A model generated the notes under the pieces. It did no database searches and was not told the origin of the DNA. It saw nothing but the letters and a program-made list of their open reading frames with translations. A program made the translations under genes and the position numbers. Positions 27,191-36,677 of a stretch of 64,000 nt of DNA are shown one piece after another; positions within the stretch are counted from its first letter, which is position 1, and each line of letters opens with the position of its first letter. Source of the DNA: Jejuia sp040720935 (GTDB taxonomy: Bacteria; Bacteroidota; Bacteroidia; Flavobacteriales; Flavobacteriaceae); NCBI RefSeq assembly GCF_040720935.1, contig NZ_JBFDAE010000006.1, forward strand, positions 62,001 through 126,000. Direction: 5' to 3'.

Positions 27191-28222
27191 ATGTTTCGCG
27201 CAAACCTGTCGGCCAGGCAAGGGGCGCAAAGTTTTACTCAAAAATCAAGGGCATTGAAAAAGTTTAGAAGTAACGGGAAATTATTATTAACTGGAGAATA
27301 CGTGGTGCTTGATGGCGCATTATCTCTTGCAGTTCCAACAAAATACGGACAATCTTTAACTGTTGATAATATTGACGAAAGACAACTAATTTGGCAAAGT
27401 TTTGATGAAAAAAATGCTGTCTGGTTTGAACACGAGTATATATTCGAGGAAATTGCTTTTCCTTTTATTTATGAAACAAATATGGAGACCCATGACGGTG
27501 AAATTTCTAAAACACTCCTTAAAATACTGTTTAATGCATCAAGATTAAACAGGGATTTTTTTAACGAATATCTTGATGATTATGATGATGAAGAAGGAAA
27601 AAAAATATTAGGAAAGGGGTTCAAATTAAGTTCTAAATTAGAATTCCCAAGACATTGGGGACTGGGCAGTTCGTCAACCTTAATAAATAACATTGCGCAA
27701 TGGCTTGATATTGACCCCTATCTCCTTTTAAGACAAACCTTTGGAGGTAGCGGTTATGATATCGCTTGCGCTCGAAACAATGAACCTATAACGTATCGTT
27801 TAGAAAAAGGCAAACCAACTGTTAATGTTGTTGATTTTAATCCTGTTTTTAAAGAACACCTTTATTTTGTGTATCTGAATAAAAAGCAAAACAGTCGCGA
27901 TGGCATTGCGCATTACAAAGCGATAAAAACCGATTTAAAACCTGTTATTTCTGAAATTGATGCGATTACAAAACAACTCATTTCATGTGAAAGCTTAAAC
28001 GAGTTCCAAAAATTAATAACGCAACACGAAACTATTATTTCAAAACTCACAAAACAGGATACGGTAAAATCACTTTACTTTAATGATTTTGAAGGCGCTA
28101 TGAAAAGTTTAGGTGCTTGGGGCGGGGATTTTATTTTGGCGTGTTCTGAGGTAGATCCTACGGCTTATTTTAAGGGTAAAGGTTTTGATACTGTGATTGC
28201 TTATTGTGATATGGTGTTGTAA
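27191..28222 (+). CDS. GYDIA family GHMP kinase (mevalonate-pathway kinase candidate)
   Basis: GHMP-superfamily small-molecule kinase of 343 residues. The phosphate-binding loop GLGSSSTL is near residue 158, and the family-defining GGSGYDIA is near 185-192. Coupling to HMG-CoA reductase suggests that it phosphorylates mevalonate or phosphomevalonate. The start is doubtful. The ATG at 27191 adds 21 residues (MFRANLSARQGAQ...) encoded by a GC-rich repeat-like block (CCTGTCGGCCAGGCAAGG). Homologues, as I recall them, begin at about KKFxSNGKLLLTGEY, which here would be the TTG at 27254. I keep the ATG because it is the only ATG available, but rate 27254 at least as likely. Confidence 0.88.
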   Translation: MFRANLSARQGAQSFTQKSRALKKFRSNGKLLLTGEYVVLDGALSLAVPTKYGQSLTVDNIDERQLIWQSFDEKNAVWFEHEYIFEEIAFPFIYETNMETHDGEISKTLLKILFNASRLNRDFFNEYLDDYDDEEGKKILGKGFKLSSKLEFPRHWGLGSSSTLINNIAQWLDIDPYLLLRQTFGGSGYDIACARNNEPITYRLEKGKPTVNVVDFNPVFKEHLYFVYLNKKQNSRDGIAHYKAIKTDLKPVISEIDAITKQLISCESLNEFQKLITQHETIISKLTKQDTVKSLYFNDFEGAMKSLGAWGGDFILACSEVDPTAYFKGKGFDTVIAYCDMVL

Positions 28223-28310
28223 AAATAGTTCGTTAATATTTATTAAAAAATATTTTCAACAAAACCACCAACCATTTTTTTCCACATTACCTAAATATAG
28301 AATCACTTAA

Positions 28311-28506
28311 AGACACACCCCTTAATCCCCTCTTTTTAGAGGGGAAACTGTTGTGGAATAATATGAAGTATAAGCTTTTTTAAAGGCATGAGTTTCCCTC
28401 CTAATAAGGAGGGAGTAAGGGAGGTGTAAATTTATTTTCCTTAAATATGCACATCCTTTAATAGACACACCCCTTAACCCCCTCTTTTTAAAGGAAAACT
28501 GTTGTG
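28311..28506. repeat. Intergenic repeat cluster, two direct copies and one inverted
   Basis: The block AGACACACCCCTTAA followed by a C-rich/TTTTT/G-rich hairpin and AACTGTTGTG occurs at 28311-28355 and again at 28463-28506. Between them, at about 28392-28427, lies a related copy in inverted orientation (GGAGGGAGTAAGGGAGGTGT). The CCCCTCTTTTTAGAGGGG core of the first copy can fold. The cluster fills most of the 357-bp gap between the convergent kinase and foldase genes. No coding sequence is seen there. Confidence 0.7.
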
Positions 28507-28527
28507 TTAAAACATTTCATAAAAAGC

Positions 28528-28554
28528 AAAAGCCCCAGTAAAACTGAGGCTTTT
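28528..28554. terminator. Bidirectional intrinsic terminator
   Basis: AAAAGCCCCAGT at 28528-28539 pairs with ACTGAGGCTTTT at 28543-28554 around a three-base loop, with one mismatch. A-run and T-run flank the GC stem on both sides, so it can work in either direction. It lies 25 bp beyond the stop of the minus-strand foldase gene, which it most likely serves. Confidence 0.8.
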
Positions 28555-28579
28555 AAATTGAGTTAGTTTTTTATTTTTA

Positions 28580-30715
28580 CTATTGAATTTGAAGCTCAGC
28601 TCTATTATCTTCAATTTCTGCAGCTTCTTTTAAAGCCTCGTAAAGTTTAGAGTTTACAATGCTTGATTTTTGTTGTTCTATTCTATTGGCTGCGGCCTGG
28701 TAATTATCCAATTCTACCGCTGGTGTCACTTTAGTAACTTGCACCATATATACCCCATTATTTCCTGCAATTAATTTTGAAGTTTCGCCTTCTTTTAAAG
28801 CAAATGCAGCTCCAACCACCAATGGCTCTCTACCGCCTCCGGAAATTGTTGGGTTTTTCATGTTTATTGCCGGTGCAGTTCTTACCGTAACATTTTCAGC
28901 AGCAGCTACCTCTTCTAATGTGGATGCTGTAATACGTGATTTTATGAGTTCAGCTTTACGCTCTTTTCTTATTTTTGGTAATACTGTTGCAGAAGCATCT
29001 TCAACAGACATTAAGCCTTCTTTATGTTTTGCAACCAATTGTACAATGGCATAACCATTAGGAATGGTATAGCGTTTTATATCCCCAACTTCCGTTTCAT
29101 CTTCAAACGCCCAACGCACTATTTGTCTTTGACTCCCAATACCGGGGATTGTTTCGTCTAAGGCTTTAATACCATTAACCGGACGCACATTTAAGTTCTT
29201 TTCTTTTGCAACCGCTTCAAAATCTTTATTCGCAGCAGAGATTTCAAAATTGGAAGCATCTCTAAATATGGCATTGATCGTTTCCTCAGAAGGCTCTATT
29301 TTTCTAGCAATCGTTCCTAATTTAATTGCTTTACTTTTATTCTTTTGCCCTTCAACTTCAATAATATGAAATCCGAAATCTGTTTTAACAACTCCTAAAT
29401 CGCCTTCTTTACCTTCAAATTCAAAATCATTGAATTCTGGTACCATAGTGCCGTAAGGATGCCAATCGTAACGCCCGCCTTTTGCCACACTTCCTTGATC
29501 TGAAGAAAACTCTGTTACAAATTCAGGAAACTTGGATGTGTTTCTTTTAAGCACACTTAATAAACTATCCGACAATGATTTTGCTTGCTCTTCAGTTCTG
29601 GTTACATCAGGTCCCGCACTAGCAGCTCCTATAAAAGGAATTAAAATGTGTCTTACTTTTGCAGAATCTGGAATTTGCTTGGTCTCGATAACTTTTGACA
29701 ACTTATAGAAACCATTATCTTTATAAGGCCCAAAAACTTCGCCTTCATTTAAGTTATAGATATCATCGGCAAATTCTTTAGGCAAGCTAGATTTAAACAC
29801 AAACCGATCTTCAAACGGTACATCTGAATCTGCTATTAAATTAATATAGCTTTCGTTATTTTTCACCTCTGAAAAAGGTTTTATAGTATCTGTAGTTCCA
29901 CTAGATTGATTGTATTCCGTTTTACCAGTTTTAAAACCTTCCAAAACAGCTTTTAGTGCATTTTCATCAGCAACCGTGGCTTCTTCTTTAAACTCAACAT
30001 ATTTAATATCTCGGGAAGCCTCAACTTCAAACTCATTTTTATGTGCTTTGATATATGCGGCAATATCAGATTTACTGACAGCTATTGTACTATCTGCAAT
30101 AGTGCTGTAAGGAATTTGCACAAACTTGATATCTACTTTATTCCCTTCAAGCTTATGCTCTAATTCCCCTTCGGAAAGGGTACCCACCAAACCAGCTTTA
30201 ACAAGATTGAAATAGTTTTGTTGCAATGCATTCGCAGCAACTTGTTTTTCATAGTTTACCCAACCAGCATAAGCTTCGGCAGACGTGTTCTTTAAATTTG
30301 CGATGTATTCGTTTAACTTTCCTTCATCAAACAAGCCAGCTTCATTTAAAAACTCCGGGCTTCCAGCTAAGGCTGTTTTTAACAAATCGCGCATTTGATC
30401 TTTCTCTACTGAAATCCCTAATTTTTCATATTCGGAAGATAATACAGACTCTCTCAACTCGCGGTTCCACACCATATTCATTACTTGCGTGTTGGTAGCA
30501 TCTGGTCCCATTTGGCGTTGTGCCGCTTCTACCTTTTGTAAAAAGTCATTACGCGTAATATCTTTCCCGTTAATAGTAGCCACAATATGCTGTGATTTAT
30601 TAAAAAGCGCATCTCTGTTATCAAAAAGGCTTGATAATATAAAAGCGAATAATGCTAAAGCAATAACAATTATAAGAACAAATGTTTTTTGTCTAATTTT
30701 ATTTAAAACTGCCAT
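28580..30715 (-). CDS. PpiD-like periplasmic peptidyl-prolyl isomerase/chaperone
   Basis: Membrane-anchored foldase of 711 residues: a short basic N-terminus, one membrane helix (about 12-32, TFVLIIVIALALFAFILSSL), a SurA_N-like helical chaperone region and a parvulin domain (about 345-455) starting KVRHILIPF and containing GGRYDWHP and FGFHIIEV. A second, degenerate parvulin-like segment may follow. Such proteins help outer-membrane proteins fold as they leave the translocon. It ends near a strong terminator and is separated from the upstream CorC-like gene by 193 bp. Confidence 0.92.
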   Translation of the reverse strand: MAVLNKIRQKTFVLIIVIALALFAFILSSLFDNRDALFNKSQHIVATINGKDITRNDFLQKVEAAQRQMGPDATNTQVMNMVWNRELRESVLSSEYEKLGISVEKDQMRDLLKTALAGSPEFLNEAGLFDEGKLNEYIANLKNTSAEAYAGWVNYEKQVAANALQQNYFNLVKAGLVGTLSEGELEHKLEGNKVDIKFVQIPYSTIADSTIAVSKSDIAAYIKAHKNEFEVEASRDIKYVEFKEEATVADENALKAVLEGFKTGKTEYNQSSGTTDTIKPFSEVKNNESYINLIADSDVPFEDRFVFKSSLPKEFADDIYNLNEGEVFGPYKDNGFYKLSKVIETKQIPDSAKVRHILIPFIGAASAGPDVTRTEEQAKSLSDSLLSVLKRNTSKFPEFVTEFSSDQGSVAKGGRYDWHPYGTMVPEFNDFEFEGKEGDLGVVKTDFGFHIIEVEGQKNKSKAIKLGTIARKIEPSEETINAIFRDASNFEISAANKDFEAVAKEKNLNVRPVNGIKALDETIPGIGSQRQIVRWAFEDETEVGDIKRYTIPNGYAIVQLVAKHKEGLMSVEDASATVLPKIRKERKAELIKSRITASTLEEVAAAENVTVRTAPAINMKNPTISGGGREPLVVGAAFALKEGETSKLIAGNNGVYMVQVTKVTPAVELDNYQAAANRIEQQKSSIVNSKLYEALKEAAEIEDNRAELQIQ

Positions 30716-30908
30716 GTGTATTTAAAATTTTAAACCTTTAAAAGGTTTTTGTTAGTTGATGTGTCAAAATTTTAATGCCAAACTTCTGTAAAAAGCTTTT
30801 GCATTGTAAGTTGACGAAAATATCGTGCGCGAAAGTACCATTTTCTATTTAATAATGAAAGTAGAAATACCCATTAATTCATAGAATAAACTATAGATAC
30901 ATTTTTGA

Positions 30909-32198
30909 TTAATCTTCGGTGGTAATTTTTAGTTCCACCAAATCGATTTTTGTATTGGAAACTTCCAAAATAGTAAACTGAAAAGTATCCATATTAATCA
31001 CTTCTCCTTGTTGGGGAATCTCTTCGGTATGATTGACAATTAAACCACCCAGCGTTTCATAATTCTCATCTTCAGGTAAGTTAATCTTGTATGTTTCGTT
31101 AATATAATCTACCTCTAAACGCCCTGAAAATTCGAATGTTCCATCGTCAATTTTCTGTTCGTTCAAAACAACGTTATCATGTTCATCTTCAATTTCCCCA
31201 AAAAGTTCTTCAACAATATCCTCAACGGTCATAATCCCCGAAGTCCCTCCATATTCATCTAAAACAACGGCTATACTTTTTCTCCTTTTAATCAAACTAT
31301 TCAACACATCGCTTATTAAAACAGTACCTGGAACAAATTCCACGGGCAATAAAATAGATTTTATGGTTTTAGGCTTTTTGAATAACTCAAAGGAATGTAC
31401 GTAGCCTAAAATATCATCCATAGAATCTTTATATACTATTATTTTAGAGCAGCCGGTTTCAGTAAATAAAGCGTTTAAAGATTTGACACTATCATTGATT
31501 TCAACCGCAATAATTTCGGTTCTGGGCACCATAACCTCTCTGGCTTTTACTTCTGAGAACTCTAATGCGTTTTGAAAGATTTGAATTTCTGAATCTACCT
31601 CATCATGGGCTTCAACAGATTCCATTTGCTCACTAATATAATTCCCTAACTCCACTTTTGTAAATGCCAGTTGAATGGTATCTCCTTCTGTTTTAAAGAA
31701 ATATTTGAGTACCAAATCTGAAATCCAAATCACAAAATCTGACACAAAAGTGAATAGCGCATAAAATATATAAGCTGGAATCGCCAAAAATTTCATCAAT
31801 GAATTAGCGTAAATTTGAAAGAACACTTTAGGTAAAAACTCCGCAGTAATTAAAATTATTAATGTTGAAATTATGGTTTGGGACAGCAAACTTAAATCGT
31901 CTAACATGTAATTTAAAAATACAGAATTAGAAGGTAGCATGGATTGAAACCAATTTACCAATACATCTCCCATAAAAAACCCATAAATTACCAGAGCTAT
32001 ATTGTTACCAATTAGCATTGTGGTAATAAACTTAGAAGGTTTAGCAGTTAATTTACCTAGTACTTTCGCTAGAATGCCTTCTTGCTTTTTTTCTATTTCA
32101 ATATGAATTTTATTAGAGGACACATAGGCAATCTCCATACCTGAAAAAAACGCCGAAAGTATCAAGGAAACAACAATTATAACAACTGAGAGTGTCAT
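30909..32198 (-). CDS. CNNM/CorC-HlyC family membrane protein with CBS pair
   Basis: Hemolysin-family protein of 429 residues. An N-terminal DUF21/CNNM domain with about four hydrophobic segments (1-190) is followed by two CBS domains (about 205-325, with MVPRTEI and VVLDEYGGTSGIMTVEDIVEELFGE motifs) and a CorC_HlyC module (about 340-425). Relatives act in magnesium or cobalt efflux, and the flavobacterial gliding protein GldE is of this type. No gld genes lie nearby, so I do not call it GldE. It directly follows a 62-residue membrane protein gene with no gap. Confidence 0.9.
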   Translation of the reverse strand: MTLSVVIIVVSLILSAFFSGMEIAYVSSNKIHIEIEKKQEGILAKVLGKLTAKPSKFITTMLIGNNIALVIYGFFMGDVLVNWFQSMLPSNSVFLNYMLDDLSLLSQTIISTLIILITAEFLPKVFFQIYANSLMKFLAIPAYIFYALFTFVSDFVIWISDLVLKYFFKTEGDTIQLAFTKVELGNYISEQMESVEAHDEVDSEIQIFQNALEFSEVKAREVMVPRTEIIAVEINDSVKSLNALFTETGCSKIIVYKDSMDDILGYVHSFELFKKPKTIKSILLPVEFVPGTVLISDVLNSLIKRRKSIAVVLDEYGGTSGIMTVEDIVEELFGEIEDEHDNVVLNEQKIDDGTFEFSGRLEVDYINETYKINLPEDENYETLGGLIVNHTEEIPQQGEVINMDTFQFTILEVSNTKIDLVELKITTED

Positions 32199-32387
32199 TT
32201 ATTTGTCTTTATTTTCGAATTTCTTATTGAAATTTTTTCTAAAGAAGAACATAAAAATAGCTGTTGCCCCCAATAAAATTGAAGGATAAGCTATTTCTCC
32301 ATTGTTCATGTATTTTGTAATGGCATCGTACAAAAATAAAGCTCCAAATACCAAATAGACGTATTGAAAAAACTTTGAGTATCGCAT
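32199..32387 (-). CDS. Small membrane protein, function unknown
   Basis: A 62-residue protein with two hydrophobic segments (about 8-22, FQYVYLVFGALFLYD, and 33-49, YPSILLGATAIFMFFF) and a basic C-terminus (RKNFNKKFENKDK). Its stop abuts the ATG of the CorC-like gene, and it lies 71 bp downstream of lptC in the same direction. Close packing supports a genuine gene. No motif that I recognise. Confidence 0.65.
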   Translation of the reverse strand: MRYSKFFQYVYLVFGALFLYDAITKYMNNGEIAYPSILLGATAIFMFFFRKNFNKKFENKDK

Positions 32388-32458
32388 AATTTAAATTGAA
32401 ATATGTTGCAAAGATACTTAAAATTGAAGTCTTGCATAAGAATAATTATGAAGTATAA

Positions 32459-33010
32459 TTATTCTTTTAAAGTAATAATACCCGTTATTTCCAATACCTC
32501 GGCATTGGTAAACCCTTTATTGGAATCGAAGCCATTACCATGTATTAAATCTTGACCGGTTCTAAACTTTACAGGTTTGTTCGTAAACACCCATTCTGTA
32601 GCTTGGTCAAAATACAACTGTTCTGCATAAAGCGTATCGTTACTATGTGTTGTGATTTTTACATTACCTTGTAAATCTATAATATCAGTTTTACTATAAA
32701 TAATGGCATAGTCTGAAACGATGACACTTTTTTTTCCATCTTCAAAAAGCTCCAAATTTACACCATCAAGAAATTCATTGTATGGAAATTTTCTATTGGC
32801 ATAATCAAGCATTTTAGCGCTTTTCAATATGGCCTTTACCTTTCCAGAATCGGTATATTTTAGATGAATGTTTTCGGCAACACCAATAGGTTCATTCTCT
32901 GAAATTCCTATTTTCTGAACCTCTTTAAAGTTGTTTTTACATGAAAAAAACATAGTCAGAGCAAAAGCTATGACTATGTTTTTATAAGTATATGTAATGA
33001 ATTTCCTCAT
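32459..33010 (-). CDS. lptC: LPS export protein LptC
   Basis: Lipoprotein of 183 residues (lipobox TMFFSC near residue 24) with a single LptC/OstA-like beta-jellyroll. Typical strands are LKYTDSGKVKAILKSAKM and, later, LYAEQLYFDQATEWVFTNKPVKFR. LptC passes lipopolysaccharide from the LptBFG ABC complex to the LptA bridge. In Bacteroidota it is commonly a lipoprotein, as here. It starts 6 bp after the TPR gene stop. With lpxB elsewhere in the window, it shows a working LPS pathway. Confidence 0.9.
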   Translation of the reverse strand: MRKFITYTYKNIVIAFALTMFFSCKNNFKEVQKIGISENEPIGVAENIHLKYTDSGKVKAILKSAKMLDYANRKFPYNEFLDGVNLELFEDGKKSVIVSDYAIIYSKTDIIDLQGNVKITTHSNDTLYAEQLYFDQATEWVFTNKPVKFRTGQDLIHGNGFDSNKGFTNAEVLEITGIITLKE

Positions 33011-33016
33011 ATTGTT

Positions 33017-34390
33017 TTAAGGCACAACAACTGATGCTCCAATCCAGCAACCAATTTTTATGGTTTGACCAGAATTACCTTCTGTAAATATTTCAGCCTT
33101 TGTAGGTGCTTTAGACTCATAGCTTGCTGCAGACTGTGCTGCCGCTTTAGTTAATGTAGGATCTACACGCGATGCTTTTCTCGCTTCTTGTGCTGCTAAC
33201 CAGTAAACTGCTCTTTTGGTAAAGTTACTATCGCCACAGTTTTTAGCACTATCATTATACATATCTGCAATTGCTAAATGAGGTCTTCCGTTAGAAGGAT
33301 TCAATTTTAAAGCATCTCTAAAATATCCTCTTGCTTGACCGAATCTACCTTTCTTTTTAAGTATTGATCCAATTCTATAAGCCAATTTTCCTTTTTTGAA
33401 CGTATCTGTTTCTAAATCATAAGATTGTTGTAAATAACTCTCTGCCTCAGAAGTCTTTCCGTTTTTAAGTAAAATCGTGGCTACGAAGTATTTTGTATCT
33501 GCAGATGGTGCAGTTTCATCGTAAGATTTCACTAACTTCTCATATAAAGGATCTTCTGTACATTCTTTATGATACATTCTACTAACGGCACGTTTTAACC
33601 AAACAGCATCAGATGCATGAGCATCAAAATCTTTTTGATACAATGGAATTAAGTTTTCACAATTCGCTCTAATACCTAATTCCCCATCAACGCTACCAGC
33701 AATCTGGTCATAAGCTTTCAAATAACTTTCGTAGTATTTCTTGTAGCTTCCTTCTCTTTTGGTTAATGGCGTTCCAGCATCTTCTTTGGCTATTAATTTA
33801 TTCAGTTTTTCAGAATAATTTTTAACTTCATCTTCTATTTTTTCAACTACATCGTCATATTTATTAAATAAATCCTTAGCTGGTTTTTTACCTGCATCAA
33901 ATAACTTTACCATCAAAGAGAAGTAAGTATATAAACTCTTAGGATTGGTGAAGTTTTCTTTATCATTTATATAAGCTGCATCATAACAGGCATATAATTC
34001 TTCGTTAGTCTTACCTAAAAGCTCTCTATTATCATACATTAATTGGCACGCCTTAGCATCATATTCCCCTCTAGCTGTTTTGCTTGAAAAGAACTCAACT
34101 CTTTTTCCCCATAAGTCCAATAAATCTTCAATAAAAGCTTTTTTCTCAGCCCCTGAAGAATTATCAATTTTATGGTCTAATATTTTTTCTCCATCACTAT
34201 AAATTGCGATATTGAATTTTGGGCATTGGTTTCTTACTGCCATCCATGGCTCGTAAGCTGCATCGTAATTTTTAGCTTTTGCATATTCGTGGAATATGGA
34301 AAGCTTAGTCATACACTCTTCATTTTGCTGTGCAAAACCTATACCTACGCCTATAAATAATGCAAATAATAATGTAATTTTTGTCTTCAT
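33017..34390 (-). CDS. Exported tetratricopeptide-repeat protein
   Basis: Periplasmic protein of 457 residues with a signal peptide ending near residue 20 (GVGIGFAQ). The body is almost wholly helical. TPR-like pairs are clearest at about residues 300-385 (AESYLQQSYDLETD, KGRFGQARGYFRDALKLNPSNGRPHLAIADMY). A helical NYDAAYEPWMAVRNQCP unit sits near the N-terminus. It probably scaffolds envelope assembly. The order coaX, outer-membrane protein, TPR, lptC, small protein, CorC-like protein looks like one long operon, but the client of this protein is unknown. Confidence 0.85.
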   Translation of the reverse strand: MKTKITLLFALFIGVGIGFAQQNEECMTKLSIFHEYAKAKNYDAAYEPWMAVRNQCPKFNIAIYSDGEKILDHKIDNSSGAEKKAFIEDLLDLWGKRVEFFSSKTARGEYDAKACQLMYDNRELLGKTNEELYACYDAAYINDKENFTNPKSLYTYFSLMVKLFDAGKKPAKDLFNKYDDVVEKIEDEVKNYSEKLNKLIAKEDAGTPLTKREGSYKKYYESYLKAYDQIAGSVDGELGIRANCENLIPLYQKDFDAHASDAVWLKRAVSRMYHKECTEDPLYEKLVKSYDETAPSADTKYFVATILLKNGKTSEAESYLQQSYDLETDTFKKGKLAYRIGSILKKKGRFGQARGYFRDALKLNPSNGRPHLAIADMYNDSAKNCGDSNFTKRAVYWLAAQEARKASRVDPTLTKAAAQSAASYESKAPTKAEIFTEGNSGQTIKIGCWIGASVVVP

Positions 34391-34408
34391 GATAATAATG
34401 TTATGCTG

Positions 34409-35710
34409 TTAATCATATTTTCGTTTGTTGAACCATCTATCGTTCAAAGATAAACTAATCTGAAAATTAATAAAATTCTCTTGTATTAAATCACTATTAG
34501 TTGTACCTCTTCTACCAATTTCAAATCCTAAATTTGCGTTAGAGCCAAAATCTCCAACTGGTATTCCTACTCCAAAAGACATGCCAAACTCTTTTATGGA
34601 CTCATTTTCAATATTTAAACCTGTTTTCTCAACCCTGAGACCTGCTCTGTAAACCACACGTTTGAAGTAACTTGAAAATGAATTGTACTCTGGAATATAA
34701 AATCCACCCAACGAAAACCTAGAGCCATCTTCATAATTAGTAACAGAGGTATCGTATAAAGGGTTCTCAAAATTACTGGTTTTTTGCGATTCAAATTCTG
34801 TACCAACAAACCATTTACGACGTTCACCAAGACCAAAACCGAACGAAAATTTTGAAGGCAACACCAAATCGGTCTCCAATAAGCCCTGGCTTTCCAGATC
34901 TACATCTGTTGTATTTCTAACACTTATTTGTCCCGATACAACCCTTACTGTAGAAAATGAACGTTGATTTTGTGATGTTATTTTACTCTCTGGTGTAAAT
35001 GTTATCCCAGAAACTAGTTCCAAACTTTCGTTTAACATCGCTTTATATGATAGTCCTAAATTGACATTCAACCCACTTAAGTCGGAACGATTATTTTCCC
35101 TGGATTGTGCCACCAATGGTAAACCATCACTATCAAATCTAAATTCTATCGCACTATTTTGTATGTTTCCGAAGTTATAATTGGCATCAATACCAATACT
35201 TAAATTCTTATTCACCAAATAGCCTAAACCAAAATAGACCTTATTTAACCCTCCTTGACCGTTAAAACGATTTGTTGTAGCCCCATCATCATTAGTGGTT
35301 TCTAACTTATATCCAACCGCTGTGTAAGGCATAATACCTATCCCAACACCAAACTTTCCAAGAGGAAGCGCCAGTGCTAAATAATCAAATGTACTTGAAG
35401 AAACGTTGCCCTCACTAGTATTGCTTTTTAAATTCGTACTGGAATAACTACCTCCTACCGCATACTTAACGGGTCTGCTTTCATTATTGAACATTAAAAG
35501 ATTTTCTCCTGCAAAAGACGCAGGATTACGAAGGTTTACATGGATGCTATCGCTGTAAATACTCAAACCACCCATACTCCTATTCTCAACTGTTCCCTTA
35601 AATTTTAAACTTCCAATGCCGTAGAAGGAATATGGAGACGCTGTACCCTCTTGGGCATAACAGGTAATCGTAAAAATAGCAACAAAAACTACTAAAAGTT
35701 TTTTTATCAT
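34409..35710 (-). CDS. Outer-membrane beta-barrel protein, FadL/OmpP1-like
   Basis: Exported protein of 433 residues; the signal peptide ends around residue 19 (TCYAQ). The mature start SPYSFYGIGSL and the NPASFAGENLLMFN segment resemble FadL/OmpP1-type and PorV-like barrels. Amphipathic strands run to the end (FINFQISLSLNDRWF). The substrate is unknown: hydrophobic compounds would fit FadL, and a role in envelope assembly would fit its place between coaX and lptC. Its ATG shares one base with the coaX stop (TAATG), so translation is coupled. Confidence 0.8.
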   Translation of the reverse strand: MIKKLLVVFVAIFTITCYAQEGTASPYSFYGIGSLKFKGTVENRSMGGLSIYSDSIHVNLRNPASFAGENLLMFNNESRPVKYAVGGSYSSTNLKSNTSEGNVSSSTFDYLALALPLGKFGVGIGIMPYTAVGYKLETTNDDGATTNRFNGQGGLNKVYFGLGYLVNKNLSIGIDANYNFGNIQNSAIEFRFDSDGLPLVAQSRENNRSDLSGLNVNLGLSYKAMLNESLELVSGITFTPESKITSQNQRSFSTVRVVSGQISVRNTTDVDLESQGLLETDLVLPSKFSFGFGLGERRKWFVGTEFESQKTSNFENPLYDTSVTNYEDGSRFSLGGFYIPEYNSFSSYFKRVVYRAGLRVEKTGLNIENESIKEFGMSFGVGIPVGDFGSNANLGFEIGRRGTTNSDLIQENFINFQISLSLNDRWFNKRKYD

Positions 35711-36438
35711 TAGTTTGAATTAAATTCCAAAATATAATTTAGACCTTCTAAAAGAAAATTTGAGTTGGCAAATATGCTACTTTTTAATTGTTCTGACAAG
35801 AAATTAGTATCACCGCCTGTTAAAATAACTGTTAAATCTGAATATTCTTCTAGATACGCTTTAATAAACCCATCTATTTCATTTACAACACCATTAACCA
35901 CCCCGGAATGGATGGAACTTTCTGTTGTAGTTCCAATAACATCCTTTGGTTTATCTGTATCTAACAACGGTAAATTTGCCGTTAAATTATTCAGGGATTT
36001 GTAACGCATTCTAATACCTGGGGAAATGGCACCACCTAGATATTCGTTTTCATTTGTTATAAAATCATAGGTTATACAAGTGCCTGCATCAATAATTAGA
36101 ACATTATTTTCGGGATAATGGTAGGCCGAGGCACTTACCAGAGCAATTCTATCTATACCCAATGTTTTTGGGGTACCGTAATTGTTTTTATAAGGCACTT
36201 TAGTTTTATGGGTAAGTTCGAGTAAATCGAATCTCTTTTCCAAGTATTTAATAGCGCCTTTTTCAAGTTTGCCGACTGAAGAAACAATGGCTCTTTTTAA
36301 ATTTGGATACTCTTTTCTTAGTTCATTTATGGTGTAGGTGAGTTTTTCAAGTTCCACAGCTTTTTTGAAAATAAGCTTATCTCGAAGAAAGACGGCTAAT
36401 TTCACATAAGTATTACCTACATCAACTATTAAATTCAT
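35710..36438 (-). CDS. coaX: Type III pantothenate kinase
   Basis: First enzyme of coenzyme A synthesis from pantothenate, 242 residues, of the acetate kinase/actin-like fold. Motifs: DVGNTYVK at residues 6-13 (phosphate loop), GIDRIALVSASAYHY, IDAGTCITYD with the catalytic aspartate, and GGAISPGIRMRYKSL. CoaX enzymes are insensitive to CoA feedback. It is the first gene of the run leading to lptC and ends in a TAATG overlap with the outer-membrane protein gene. Confidence 0.96.
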   Translation of the reverse strand: MNLIVDVGNTYVKLAVFLRDKLIFKKAVELEKLTYTINELRKEYPNLKRAIVSSVGKLEKGAIKYLEKRFDLLELTHKTKVPYKNNYGTPKTLGIDRIALVSASAYHYPENNVLIIDAGTCITYDFITNENEYLGGAISPGIRMRYKSLNNLTANLPLLDTDKPKDVIGTTTESSIHSGVVNGVVNEIDGFIKAYLEEYSDLTVILTGGDTNFLSEQLKSSIFANSNFLLEGLNYILEFNSN

Positions 36439-36540
36439 CCTAATTGTAAAAGTGTAAATCTACAAAACCGTAAGAATTAAAATCTTAAATATTTTATAAT
36501 AATTGAATTGAAATTAATCCATTCTTTTTTCTAATTTTAT

Positions 36541-36571
36541 TTTGGCAATAACAAAATTGCATATATATTTG
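36541..36571 (+). promoter_or_regulatory. Promoter of tRNA-Phe
   Basis: TTTG at 36541-36544 and TATATTTG at 36564-36571 are separated by 19 bp, an essentially perfect Bacteroidota housekeeping promoter. The mature tRNA begins 22 bp downstream of the -7 element. Confidence 0.85.
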
Positions 36572-36592
36572 CATCCGCTTAATTAAGCAATT

Positions 36593-36665
36593 GGTGCCTT
36601 AGCTCAGTTGGTAGAGCAAAGGACTGAAAATCCTTGTGTCCCTGGTTCGATTCCTGGAGGCACCA
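36593..36665 (+). tRNA. tRNA-Phe (anticodon GAA)
   Basis: A 73-nt cloverleaf: acceptor arms GGTGCCT and AGGCACC pair fully, the D arm is AGCTCAGTTGGTAGAGC, the anticodon stem AAGGA/TCCTT frames the loop CTGAAAA with anticodon GAA, and the T arm is CTGG-TTCGATT-CCTG. The discriminator base is A; the 3' CCA is not encoded. A clear promoter and terminator flank it, so it is a single-gene unit. Confidence 0.98.
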
Positions 36666-36677
36666 CTTCAAAAAGCG

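Noticed and set aside
30909..32198. CorC-like gene considered as gldE
   Set aside because: GldE is of this family, but none of its usual gliding-gene neighbours is present, so only the family is called.
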